From Eleginops maclovinus (Eukaryota > Chordata > Actinopteri > Perciformes > Eleginopidae), in NCBI RefSeq assembly GCF_036324505.1, contig NC_086351.1, positions 5,636,001 through 5,700,000 on the forward strand: a DNA stretch of 64,000 bases, read 5' to 3'. The stretch's first letter is position 1; the number at the start of each line of letters is the position of its first letter. The notes under the pieces were generated by a model. It saw only the letters and a program-made list of their open reading frames with translations, was not told the origin of the DNA and ran no database searches. Positions 1 through 13,400 of this stretch are shown here, in pieces. The position numbers were made by a program, and so were the translations under genes.

Positions 1-3000
1 TTCCTTCCTCTATCGCTCTCCAACAGAAATTCAGATGGAGAAAAAAGCCACAATCACCAAGGAAACAAAACTCCTGTTCAAAACTATTTGACATTTTGAG
101 TAGTAGTGCTATGGATGTGTGTATCGTACATTGCTCATTAATATTAAATAAGGAAGTGACAGTTGGAGAGACTTGGCATACACTCTTGGCACCTCAGGCG
201 GGATTGCAAGTGATGGCTGGGTGCTTTGTTTAACCCAATATGTGGTGGTTAAGTGAAAGAACAGCTGCTTTGGACCTCCAAGACTGAGGATGCTGCTTGG
301 CAGTGTAGAGATAACGTGGGCAAACTGCAAAAACCCAATGTCCCGTGAATCCTACAGAAAGGTCATAACCGTTCTATTTGTATTTTGTATCTAAAACTTC
401 ATTACAACTTATACTCCATTTGTTGAGATAATCCAAATCCCATTTTAATTGTGAAAAATGAAACGTGCTATTTTAATATATGAAAACTGAATTTGGACAT
501 CTGGATGATAATACATTTAATTTCTTTACTGTTCATGTATTTGTGATTAGTCTTTTAAATGATATTTGACACATGTCCATTCAGTGTTGGTTGAGTCTTG
601 ATCTGTTACCAATCTTTGCAGGATTTGTCTCGTCATCCCACAATAAACTAACATAACCTTTTGCCACATTAAATATGCAGTTGCAAAACGAGCCGCACAC
701 TGTAGCTATAAAGAGCATGATTAAAACATGCGTTTTCCTTCCAGTATTTATGGCAGATGACTTCCGTTGAGCTAGACTGGTTTTAATAGCCACACAAAGC
801 TAAAAAATGTAAATGTGGAGCCACTGAAAATACCAATTTATGTCTCCCATTGTGTTTTATTTTTGTGGTTCCGTGTTGCCTGTGTTTATGGGTAAGGCCA
901 AAAGTAAAGTCATATTTAATTACAGAGCATTATTGCTCAATGAGGCTTTGTTAATGCAAAGTCGTGTCTCGGATATAAAAGAAAAAGAGACAGCACCTGT
1001 GGCATAAATGGGAGAGTGTATTACCTATTTTGTTGACATGGAATCACAGAGTTATTCAATTTATGAGTCAATTCGCAGAAGTGAACTTGAAGCTGATGTT
1101 TAATACTAGTATGAGTCTTGGGAAGCTGCTTACTCATCCAAAGCATGCTCAAGTCGTACTTTGAAAAAAAAGTACTTCCAGTTTGAGACCCCCAAACATT
1201 CCACAGCATTGCCTTTGACTCCCCCCCAACTGAAAGACCGTTAGGAATTACGGTTTGGCGTGAAGCGAGTGGCACAGGCTTCGTTGGCGGTTTGTGGCAT
1301 TGCATATGGGAAGTCCTTCAAAGTCAGCCTTGTTGCCGCGGGCAGCATTCTAATGAGGTCATCAATAACCTGCAACAGCTGCTCGGAGTGAGAGACCTCA
1401 TCTGTTTAGCTCTAGCCACCAGTGACTGCTGTAACTGAACAAACAGCTCCAAAATAATGAGAGGTATTCTATGGCACATACAGCAACACTTTACTATGGA
1501 CCATTAATTGGTGGAACCGTGGCAGATTTAAAAAGAGACAGCAGTGACAGTGAATGAAAAGGTTGCAGGTAAATCCCTCAGGAACTGTCACTTAGTCCAT
1601 TGTAGCCTCTCAAAATCCAGGCAACGGTTAATATGTCGCCTTTTTTTAAAGGATGCACTCTCACTTTGGGCCAATCAGGAACAAGTAAACAAACTGTGTT
1701 GCACCTCCCACAAACAGGGGGGTAGGATGTTACGGTGACAAAGCTCTACCTTTTATGCATTTAATTATTTTGTCATTATCTTGAACCACAGATCCAGTAA
1801 ATATAAACACATGGTACACATGTTAAATAATATCTATAACATTTTAAAAAAGGTCAATATTTTTCTGCAATAGTAATAATAATGTACTAATGTGGTCCTT
1901 TAGTTATAACGTCCTTCATTCCAGGATGTTCAAAATCAGTTTGCCAGCATTAAAAACAATTTGTATAACTCAGGGGTAAACGCTGACAGACGAATAGAAG
2001 GACAGATGAGGGAAATTCCACAACATTTGCCATGATTGATCATTGGGAATCTACCAGACTAGTAATGGTTGTCTTCTGGTCTTTGATATATTGCTACAGT
2101 AGATGAAAAGGCCAAAGTGACCTTCTAGTTTTGAAATTGGAGGAAAAATGAATGACTTTTCATCCTTACTTTCCTATCCTGAAACATGTCAGTGTCAAGC
2201 TTTTGCCCGTCTCACCATGTTGTATATTACTGGTTTTCATCTTCATTGCATGGTTGACCCCTTCTCTTTCTCACAGTTGGAGGCCCCCCACTCATCTATT
2301 TGTGTGACATTTGTGGCATGGCACCGGTAACCTGGAGGACTCTTATAATGCCTCTGAAGATGACGGGAACATCAGCAAAGATGGAAAAATCTCTTCTTAC
2401 ACTCTCTATTGTGGAACAAAGCCGGCAGTTCAATGTTGCTTGTCTAAAGCAACGTTAAGAGACAAAATTGGGGCAACTTGCAAGAAACAAACTATTTGAG
2501 ACAGTCTTGAATTTTTGTACACAAAAATTCTGCAAATAATTCAATTTTACAAGTGATGGGAGTATATTTTACTTGTACCTTAATCCTTAAAGGTACTGAC
2601 TACTAACAAGTATAATAGGGTGTACATTTTTATTACAAATAAACCATAAAAGTCAATTTTATGGTTAACTTGTTTGTCAATAATTATGTGAAATTGAGCT
2701 TGTTCTTGTAAATCTAAAAGCTAATGATAATATATGTAATACTAATATAATGCGGGGATGTTTACCTTTATGAAAAAGCTGACAGCTGAGAAGTAATGGT
2801 GTGATCAATGATGGTGATCTTGCTCTTGAGGTGGTATAAAATGTGACTTACGACAAGTAATTCCAAGTCAAATATGGACAAAACCTGCCAATAGCATTAT
2901 GGTTAAGATGTCCTTTATTTATTTTATGGCACTCCATATATTGGAGTCTTGCAACTCTGCACCTTCTTGGTTAAGAAGTCTCGTCTGTACAGAAGCGGGT

Positions 3001-6000
3001 CTCCACTCTTTAATATCCATCATAAAGCTGTCAGTGCACCATGGCAGCCAGTGCAGTGCTTTCAAAGAAACACACTAGAGGTATTCCATTTGCTATGACT
3101 AATGCTAGTTCCTAAACCACCCACTAATAACTCCTATTCCTAAACTGTACCACATGGGTTTGTTAAACTAAATATAGTCACACCAACCTGGTTCATAATG
3201 GACACTTGGCCGAGTCATCGATTTAATAAAATACGATAGCATTAATGTACAAGAGAGCTTTTCTTTCCAGATCCTCATCTTTCTTTTAGGATTTTTGTCA
3301 TGGTATCTTTTCTTAATCATATAAAGATACTTTAGGCAGGTATGTCAAATGTTGATGTTTTGACAACCCCTTAACGCAAATCTACATTAATTTAAAATCC
3401 ATACAGCTATTATCAACCGGAGATTGTTCGAGAAGCAAGACTTATCCTTTTTTTGACTGAATCAGACTTGATATGATGTAGGGCCCAATGAATTACTTTC
3501 TGATAAGCCCCTTTTCTCTGGATTCCTCCCATGATGGCTTCTCTGCACAGGCGAGTAGGGAGATGGTAGAAGGATTAGGAATAGGTTATATCCGGGGCTC
3601 ACTTGCAGTAAGGCACACTAAAGATAGCAAACAGTGTCCAGTATATCCTGCTGGAGCATGGCAACAGAGTCACAGATTAGATATGGAGGCCCTAGCTAAT
3701 GATAAGAGAAGCTGAGAGCAGTCTCACCATAACACTAATATACATCCAAAGTAAATCAGAGTGAATAACGGGACAGGATTTTAAAATAAATGGATGCAAT
3801 CTCTGTAGGTACATGTATGCAACACATATGTGCTTGTGGTGCTACGGTGTAGTGAACAATATCCATTTCCTCTGAGCATTTAGGCTGTCCTACACTTTGT
3901 TCTCTAGTCTTATTATAATGGCTTTCTTGCCTGAATGTACCTCATGTGTTAATTAATTACCCTGATAATACATTTATACACCTAATGGAATCTACTTAGC
4001 CTTGCCAGTCTTCTTCAAAATGATGTATTGCTCTTATTGATGGATTGAATCATGTACACTGCTGGTGTTGCCGCTAATTGTCCTCATTGATTAATTTTCA
4101 CCATCTTGTCACAATTGTCTCCTTTATTTAGGCCACACATTCATTCTGTAGGCACGTGTCAGTTATATTAACAGTCAACAGGCCCTATCAGCCACCACTG
4201 GAGGTCAAGTGACCCATGGTTTGCTGCAATCTGATAAATTCAATTTAGTTGCAGAACGATGAGCAAGGCATTAGGGGCAGAACAACTGCATTATTTGTAT
4301 ACTTTAGGCAGGAAAAGATACTGTACTTAAATGGGACACTAGACACATGAGTCGGCAAAAAGTGAGTGCAACATGCAGCCTGACCTCTCCTTGTCCTCTG
4401 TAACTTCAGCAATAGTTAACATCATAATGCTGCTATTTATGGCACCTGTTAAATAAGGCAATATCTCAGGATCGATTTTGCTGCCGCTCGCTTGCCCCTT
4501 TGGCACTCTCTTCGAACACAAGTTGGATTTGATAACTCAAGCCTTATCGATTTTTCTATAAGCAAAAATGGTCTGCACAGTGGCATAAACAATAGATATT
4601 GGTTGTGTCCTCATGCTTTTTTAAAGATCAATATGTAAAGGTTTTTTGTGTTTGTGTGAAACTTTATATACACCGTAGTATACACTGTACTGTAAATAGG
4701 AACTGTGTTTACAGCTGCCAAATTCGGAAATTGAAAGGATTTCTACATGGTTATTCAACATGGTTGTCGCATCAGGAATTGCTTAAGTTATGACACTGGA
4801 AAGAATGTCACTTCCCCAACTGCAAGATTACCTAGTACGTTTCACACGCATGAGGGGAAAATATGTTTTTGGAGGATTACACTGGGAGAATAGGGAGATG
4901 ATATATAGGAAGATTGCTGCCGCGACACAAATGGAAATACACAGTATGAAACAAACAAAAGTAATGGCAAGGCGGTGTTGGGAAAGGTCGTGTGGGTTTG
5001 AGGAAAAAGAGATCTGGGGGATTGGGGTTGGAGGGAGAGGGGCCATAACATTCAAATGGCAGATTGCGATCTAGCTTCCTGAGTTGGGGAGAAAGTGACA
5101 GAGACTAATGGATTCCCGCGCCTGGTGTGATTAAGAGGCTGTACTAAACCTGAGATAATGTGCTGATATCTGCTGGGAGCTGCTTGACGCTAGCTGATCA
5201 TTATCAGTGGACCTAGGACAGAGGAGAAACCGCTCACCTCTCTGCAGTACTCAGCTCGCCCTACATGTCCAGTCTGGTTATATCTGAAGAGGCACACCAA
5301 TATTCTCTACAATATCCCGCTATTCAAATAATAAAGCGCTGATTTGGCTAAAGCGCTTTCGCAATAGCAGAGCATGCATTTCCTACTTTGCCTAATGGAA
5401 TGCATAAGAAAGAATTTCCCCATTAGATGTCCTGTGGCGTCTAGTGTAATTGTAGGAAATGTTCAATGGCCGTAATGCTATTTAAGCATCGATTAGTGAT
5501 AAAAATAGCCCTTGGTGAGCTGGCAAAACAAAACTTGAAGTTTCATGGAGTAAACAGGCTGTGGTGCATTAAACATTGCTGATGTTCTTATGCATGGTCC
5601 TTGGGTTTCACTCTGCCGTTGCACATTTTAATTTTAATCTTAATCAATGTTCCGTGCTCTAATGAGAACACTGTTTTTTTACACGCTTGTTGACCTGCCA
5701 GATCCAGATGCACTAAATGTCATCAGTCCCATTAGCCTTAGGAATGTAAGCACTAGCCTCTAGCACCAAAACAAAAACCCTAGCGTAAGCTGCAAGCCCT
5801 CAACAAGCATGAACTACCGCATCAAATAGCATTTTAATTTCTAAAGGAATGACTCTTTGATAAGTTGCTGTATCAATTTAAAAAGGCCACAAAAACCATG
5901 AGTGGGACTTCAATGCAGCACTTGTGGAAAAATGACTCTTGTCAATTCATTCCATACTGTCATTACTACCTAACTGGTCCATTGGGACTCCTTTTCTGCA

Positions 6001-9000
6001 GAATAACAAGTCCCTGCATCTCAACAACCATATGTCTTGGCTATCCCTGGGGAAGACGCCTCCGGATGCCCACATCCCGTTTTCGTGCTGTCAGTTTCAG
6101 TCAGAAGAAGCGTGACAGCTATATGTTGTACCATCAAGATGGATCAGGATGAAGTACTTTGCTCTCAAATTCTAAATACAAATGCGCAATTTCAGTGTGA
6201 AGTCTATGCTAGTTTGTCTTGTACGTGATCTTGTGTGAAACACAGTTTTTTGGACTGTGGTATAAAGCCAAAGCATATCAAATCTGATTAATCATGACAA
6301 GTTTAAGGTTTAGATTTTGCTACCCTCATAGCTGGACTGTGTTTTGCAGTCATACCAAAACTACAGGTGGGGAATTTTCCCCAGATCAAACATTGCTAAC
6401 CTGAAGGTCTGGATACTCTGAGACAGTTTCCAGCTGATTATCTCATCTGCCAAAGAGTGGAACCTGATGTAATGTTTGAGATGAAACAGGCTTCAATCTG
6501 GAGTGATCTGAATAAAAACAGAAGGAGTAGAATGATACAGTCAGTGATGATGCGGCGTATGTTTATGAGCAACAGACGAATTATTTGAATGCTACTTTAC
6601 TGCACTGTGTACTGTGCCATAACAGGCATATTACAAGCATGCTTAAAATATATTACTAACTCTATACTGACACTTACAATATGATGAAATTAATCCAATG
6701 AGTTGGATAGCTCATTTATTTATTTGTTTTCTTCTTGTTCATTATTGAATTAAACACAATCCAATTAGGAGTGTGCATTACCCTTTCTAGCAGTTTGATT
6801 AAGCAAGTACAATACTAAGGCGGATGCTCAGCCAAATAATGTTGCATAACAAATCCTCCAAATAGGGATTTCCATTTATGAGCAGAGATATTATTCTACA
6901 TAAACTCCCAGAGCTGCACGCTGAATCTGCCAGTGGTGTTGAAGGTTGTTATTGTAAAGACTGGCCTGTCCAAGATGTCTAGTTGAATGCAAATGTCATG
7001 TAGGTTTACAAATTAAAAGTGTGGCATGCATGTATTTATTGTTTACTTTCTGCAATGCCATTTTTAATACAGGAAAGACTGCATGGGTTCATAACTAACA
7101 ACGTTCGGGTGAATGCCACTGTTATTCTTGTAATATATTTTTCCTCCTGTTGGATTGCCTCAACAATACATATTTGAATAGAAATGACCTCAATTTCGAG
7201 GGAACATTTCATTTGGCTAGGGTGCACGTTATACATATTGAGGAATAGCAACATGTCAGGCCTGCCAAGCAGATTCCCAAAGTAGCTAAAAATGACACCG
7301 CTTAGAGCCAGCACTGTCTTCACCGTACGCGAGTGCCAAGTATTTTGTATTCCACTATGAATATTGGGTGCAGAGGATGTTTTGTTTTTGTCGCACTCAG
7401 ATTATATTCTCTCCTTTTTCTCCGACTACACTGGAGAGCTGTGACACCATGTTTCCATTGTCAATAAAACAATCACCTTACAAGGTTTCTGGACACCATG
7501 TCACTATGTCCCAACACATTACTGTGACAGTATGTCTGCTGGAAAACAACTACTGTTGGGAAAGTTGAAGGTTATCATTTATTTTCTAAACATGGCAGGT
7601 GTCATTTATTATGCACTGACACATTGCAACTAGCTTTAAAAGAAGAACTACTTCAACATGAGGAAAACATAATTTTCCAGCCACCTACTGGGGTGAATAA
7701 ACTGCCAGAATATATGACGTATGACCCTACTCTTCCCACTGCTTATGACGGATGCCTTGCAGGTCTGAGTAAATGTGAAGAGGTTTACTTTCTCTTTTAA
7801 CCAATCTTTAGTGAGTGTTGGGACATTAACTTGGCAAAGCGTTTGATCTGTAATCTGGGTGAATGGCTGTGTCATATCAAAACTCTTGGCAGGAGCCCTG
7901 TGTTCAAAATTGTTTGAAAAACCAACAGACAGAGAGTGAGGCGCCTGCCTCCTGCTTACAGCGCTGTTGACAAAAACAATGAATCTGTCCCTGGCACTCA
8001 AAGGAACACTTGCTTTTAGTCATACTAGTACTCTGCGTGGTGAATGATTGATTTCAGGGATTATCATTACCATATGTTATACAAACAAATCTATTTGTCT
8101 AGCAGTGCTGCGTACTTGACCGCTCTACACAGACAACTTGATCAATTGGTACACATGCATACCACTTGAGGAAAAAAGTGGAAGCAAAAATCAAAAACAC
8201 AAAGCCCAACCAGGGTTTGTAAAAAGGACATCAGTAGAAATCTTCAACATGCATGGAGCAATGGAATAGAAGGAGCATCTATTTTCAATAATAAAGTGCA
8301 AATACAAGCAGCCGGTCCTTAATGGAACTACTCACTGTATTGCTCATTGGTAGGCCCTCCCCCCCAGGCTTACCAAGATTGAATACACCATATGTTTATC
8401 TGGAGCTTTTCCCCTTGTAAGTGGCACTGACGGCATGGTTTTGGCACTATGCCTGTACTTCCCATAATGCATCAATCGAAAAGCTCATTTAGGCAGTCAC
8501 TTCCCAGACAAACAAAAGGGACTGGGGCTTTTATTTGTTTGTTAGATAACAGCTATCCATCCGCTGTGAATCTCTTACAGTATTCAGGCTTCACTTTAAT
8601 GTGCTGTATAGAGAATATCACACACAGAAGCACAGGACATTTTGCTTGCATGATCAATGAAGGTATGAAGGTGTGAAATTACATATATTTTTTAATTACA
8701 TAACTTAGTAAAGTTATTGTAGTACGACTTCAGAGCAGTTTTAATATTTTCCCTAGTGGTGTCATATAACACAAACCAATGGATTGAGCTTGTATCAGTC
8801 TGAGGACGATGTGCAGTTGTCGTTGCTCCACGAGTGACGATTGGTGCGTTAGCAGGTGGTTTAGTCATGTTATTGTAGAGTAAGGCAGCTGCTTTTAATA
8901 AAGTATGACAAGAGCCCTATCTTTGATTGTGATGTTGGCCCCCTGCTGTGAAGAACCAACAATAGTTCCATTTAGACATCATGTTGATAATAGACACATT

Positions 9001-10260
9001 TTGGGATATCTTTTTCCAAAGATATATTCATTCCATTGTTCTACAATTGTCAACGGCCAACAGTCGCTCCCCTGCTACGCTCTGGGTATGAACTGATTAT
9101 TTTTTGGTTATATCTGTATCTCATCTAACTTTGTAAGATATTCTCTTATCCCGCATCAGCAGCTCGCCCCCTCCCCCCAGTTACCCTGCTGCTGCTGTGC
9201 GGCCATTTTTAGCCCCATAATTTCTTTGGCAGTAAGCTCCTGATGAGGTTGGTCAGGGATGAAGACTTCTATTAACTCAAATGTTGTACATGAAGGGAAT
9301 TGCAGACCCATAAAGCAAGGTCTTGTCAGTCTCCCAGGTGAGCTCTAGCATGAAGAGCATAGCCTCGCTCTCCTCCCACTGGCAGATTTGCCTTAAAAGT
9401 TTCAGTACCAAGGAGGGAGGTAAAAACTTTGGGACAGTTGCTAGATTTTTACCCTTCACTCGCTCAGCATTAATGTTGTCTGCTATTTAATGAAAGGGAT
9501 CTCCCCAAAAAGCAAGCTTCACTCAGTGCATTTAAAGAACAATAATAACCTTATATGAGATCATGGATGTCCTACAGTATAACTAATCACAACATGGTCC
9601 TATTTTGGCGTAATGCAATGGAGTAGTTCTTGTTTTAGTCTCAGTTGTTTTTCTAATGCAAGCATACATGCAGGCATGGGTTACGCAATACACATTTCTA
9701 CCAATCATATCACATTGCACTGATCTGTAGGTTGCAGTAGCACTGCAAGACATACAACAATGTGCAGTGAAAATGATGACTCAAGCCTTCTGTTTTGGTG
9801 AGCAACACTGAAACGAACATGACTTTTGTTAGTCTACTTTTATCTGTACGTTTCTTCTTTTTGCAATCAAAAGAAGACCTTGTTTATTGTAGATTGTTAA
9901 CAATGAACACCATCTTGTTGCAGGTGAGGAAAATCAGAAAGCCACATTTATGAGCTGTAATCAGTGGCAAAGAATAAAAACACTTTTTTGGTGAGTTGCA
10001 AACAACAATCGTATTTCACTTATGGAAGCTGATTAGTGTTTGCAGATTTAGCTTTTCTAAATGTATTTATTTGTATGTGACAAACTCTTAATGGCTGCTA
10101 TTAACTAACCACGTGACGCAAATTGGAGATCATGAAAAATGTTTCCAATAAATGAATAAACTGATTTTTTCCACTTTGTTGTTCAGGTATGATTGAAAGA
10201 GAACACTGTATAAACGGAGGAGTGATTCCCTTTCCTGTTCAATGTCTTCACTCTGCTGTT
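1..10260. other. Gene-free stretch, unique-looking AT-rich DNA
   Basis: No open frame here exceeds 117 codons (minus strand, 7648-8001), and none shows a known domain, repeated motif or convincing splice-site framing. I see short T and A runs and one small perfect hairpin at 2642-2666, listed separately. The block at about 5090-5600 is less AT-skewed, holds two AAAGCGCT copies within 25 bp and is rich in homeodomain-type TAAT cores. It could be regulatory, but only a conservation comparison would show that. No transposon ends were recognised. Confidence 0.5.
2642..2666. repeat. Short perfect hairpin (10-bp arms)
   Basis: AACCATAAAA (2642-2651) and TTTTATGGTT (2657-2666) are perfect inverted repeats around a 5-nt loop. 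The similarity continues outward for about 7 bp with mismatches. The arms are AT-rich and the hairpin may be chance or a relic of a small inverted-repeat element. No function is implied. Confidence 0.6.
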
Positions 10261-10291
10261 AAACTGCTCTCATGTTAAGAAGCATCAGATC

Positions 10292-10447
10292 AGCGCATGC
10301 GCTGCAGCGTCCAATCAGTGACTGATAAACAGTAAGGGGGCGGGGCGAGTGGCTGAGGATTTCACCGGAGGAGGGTCTGGTGGTTCCTCGGTTATTACTG
10401 CATTAAACTAGAGTATCACCTTAGTGTCACATATGCACCTATAAAAG
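10292..10447. promoter_or_regulatory. Candidate promoter-like cluster: NRF1-type palindrome, CCAAT box, GC box
   Basis: The 12-bp perfect palindrome AGCGCATGCGCT at 10292-10303 contains the NRF1 core GCGCATGCGC. It is followed by CCAAT at 10311-10315 (NF-Y type) and GGGGGCGGGGC at 10336-10346 (Sp1/KLF type). A TATAAAAG lies at 10440-10447. CpG is locally enriched against an AT-rich background. The three motifs within 55 bp are the usual furniture of a housekeeping or bidirectional promoter. No coding exon is recognisable on either side, so the cluster could drive a non-coding transcript, mark a first exon I cannot see, or be an embedded transposon fragment. Confidence 0.35.
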
Positions 10448-10459
10448 GTAAACTATTCT

Positions 10460-13400
10460 TAGTCAAATGTATGTAATGTGTCAAATAAATAAATAAAATA
10501 ATCTAACAGAGCAATGTATTCCTGTAACACCAAATGATCTGTGCAATGATTTTACACTTTATTCCTTCATTTTTTGTTTACTACAGCTTTTATTACATGG
10601 TATACTGCCCCCTCTCGCCATTCCTTGTGTAAATCTTCCGAGGAAGACACAGAAAATGATGTTGGCAGATGCAGAGCATTCGGATGCTGAGAACTATTCC
10701 ATATATTATCCAGGACGCAGCACTGACAGATGCTGTACTGACTGTAATGGTGTTGCTTATTGACACAAACGCATATTTGCAGTAGCAGGAATTAATCTTC
10801 GGAGCTTGAATCAAAAGGGGGGGGTCCAGACCACTGCATGCAGATTATTTGTGTTAGGGGGGAAAAATGAAGAAGAAAACATATAATGTAATCGATTCAT
10901 GAGAATTGCTATTCCACATGGGTACATTTAGATATTAATATGTTCTTTGAAAACGAGGGACAACACATATAGACTATGACACACTCTTTCAACTGCCAAT
11001 ATTAACATAAGTGAACACTTATTCGGAGTCAACAGTTTAAGTGTCTTATGTGAATTAAACGGTCTGTTGACAAACAGTAACACACTCATTTATTTTTCAT
11101 ATTCGGGGTCAAGATGTCACCATTGTGTGGGAGAGTATTACGATAGCTTGCCATGATATTGATTTTTCCATTCACTCGTCTTGGGAAAGCATGCACAAAC
11201 AAGTTTTTGTTTTATTCTCTTGAATTTTCCCCTGCACCATCGTTGCTTCCAGTTGGACTCGTCTCGAATGTGTGAAGTGCAGTGTGGATATTCCACCCAC
11301 GTAAAGTACCGAATGAACTCTGGTAATTTGGTTGATAACCTCCTCTGGTATGTCAGCAGTATAACTTTCCCAGTGAGGTGGGATGCAGTTTAAACAGTGA
11401 TTAAAGCACGTTATCTCTCCTACCTTTTGACACTTGTATATCCGAGGCTGGGTTAGGAAGACGCAAGCTGTAAGGCAAAAAATCGTTGTTATTTCCCAAG
11501 GTCTAACCATGTTTACATTAAGAGTGCTGTGTTCAATTGTATGAAGAGTTATCACATACTAGTGTTTGGGTACATGTCAGTAAGCTTTAGTCAACAGGTA
11601 TACGTTTAAATCCAGAAGGCGAATTTGAGGCCATCAGCTAAAGTCGAGAAAAATAAAGTCACCATCGATTCAAGTCACTGAACTGCACAGAAAAACTATG
11701 TTTAACGACTTACACAATAAAAGTCGCTAATGTTTGGCATACATGGACATGAAAAATTAATAAGCAACGATTACTGATTCATGAGGCTTGTAAAGCTGGG
11801 CAGACATTGGAAAAACTGAGCCCAGGTTTTAATTGAAGTGATTGCATCCAACTGCTTTTAGGATCCGGCCAAATTTCCAACGGTTTGACTTTATTGGAGA
11901 TGTGTTGAAAAATATTAAAATAAATCTTTTAAAATTGGAGAAAAACTAAATAATAAAAAATAAGTAAAAATATAAAGATTCAAGCACTGGATTTTTGTCT
12001 AATTGTCATAAAAGCAAGTGTGCACGCCTTCTGTCCCTGAATGCACATCATGAAACTGAACAGAAATCTTTGTTTAGACTAATGTTCCTACGCTCCTGTC
12101 ATTGGCAAATATGTTTTGACAAATTATGAAGGATTTCTTTACAAATTTAGAGCCATAACACAGAGAATTCTGTCAGCTACATGTGGAAATTATTCCACCA
12201 CACTATTCAATGGGTTCAACCTACCAAGGTGTCTGCCTGCACTTTAATGAGAGTCGAGGTAATGGGCTGTTTAATCTGGCCTCAGAGCTTGGATGAATAT
12301 GATGATTAAGAATATGACAGCGGCACTTCCACACCTTGAGAAAGTGATGATTCTACACGTGTTGGTTGTCGCCTTGCGTTAAACGGTTGTTTCATCACTG
12401 TCAGCGACAGATGCGGCGATCCTGCTCCTGCCACACTGAGCGTCTGCAGAGGAACTTCGTCGCACCAGTCTAACATGACAAGAGGAAGAGGTGTTCATTG
12501 GTGTGCATTATTCTGTAAAGAATATCAATCCAGCTTTATGTGTTCATACAGAACATGCTGCATCATCCTCAACAAAAAGTTTCCCCCCAGATATCTGGCA
12601 CAATTTGTTGTCATAAAAATACCCCTGACAAGAAAGGAGGCCATTTGCAAGCAGATGCCTGGCTGAAATGTTACAGTCGCTGTAATGCATCACCTGTTTC
12701 AGGGGGAGGTGCACTGCTGCTGGTCATTAGGACCACCAAGGGTTTACCCACCGCCCGGCAATGAGTTGTAGTCATGAAATACTAGACTGTAATCGTGTGG
12801 ATTGTATGAGGAGGTTGTGCACTCTGTGATGGAGTAGTACTGACACTTCACTGAACCCCTGAGCTGGCCAGCTGTTGGATCATTGGAAGTCATGCTGTTG
12901 AAGTGCAATATTAATATAGATTGTTCTGCTGTCACTGGGGTAATATCTATAACCCTGACCTTGGAGACTTTGATCTTGGGCAAACATATCTCCAAGGCTG
13001 AAGTTATAGAGAGCACACTATAAAGAAAAGTAACCTCAATGGATTTAGTGCACTTCAGCTTTTGAGACACATCAGTGGTGGCAGGTAGAGAGCGGAGGAG
13101 GGAGGAGTGTTTGTGGATGTGCGACACAGTTGACTCAGTTGAACACTGGGTTTAACTTTTACTTGACGAACTACTGAGCTAAAGATACATGCATTAAATT
13201 TCCCTGACCAATGGTTATAACAAAATGTGTAACATGTAGACTTACAAGAGAAATCCAAACAGAGGTGCTTCTAAAAGCCCCAAATCCAAAAACAGAGAAG
13301 TATGAAAGGCAAGTAGGACAGATGTTCAGGTCTTTGCATTAATACATTATTAGGTATTGAGAGTCAGTGGAATTTCACAGAGTAATAACCCTATTAAGTT

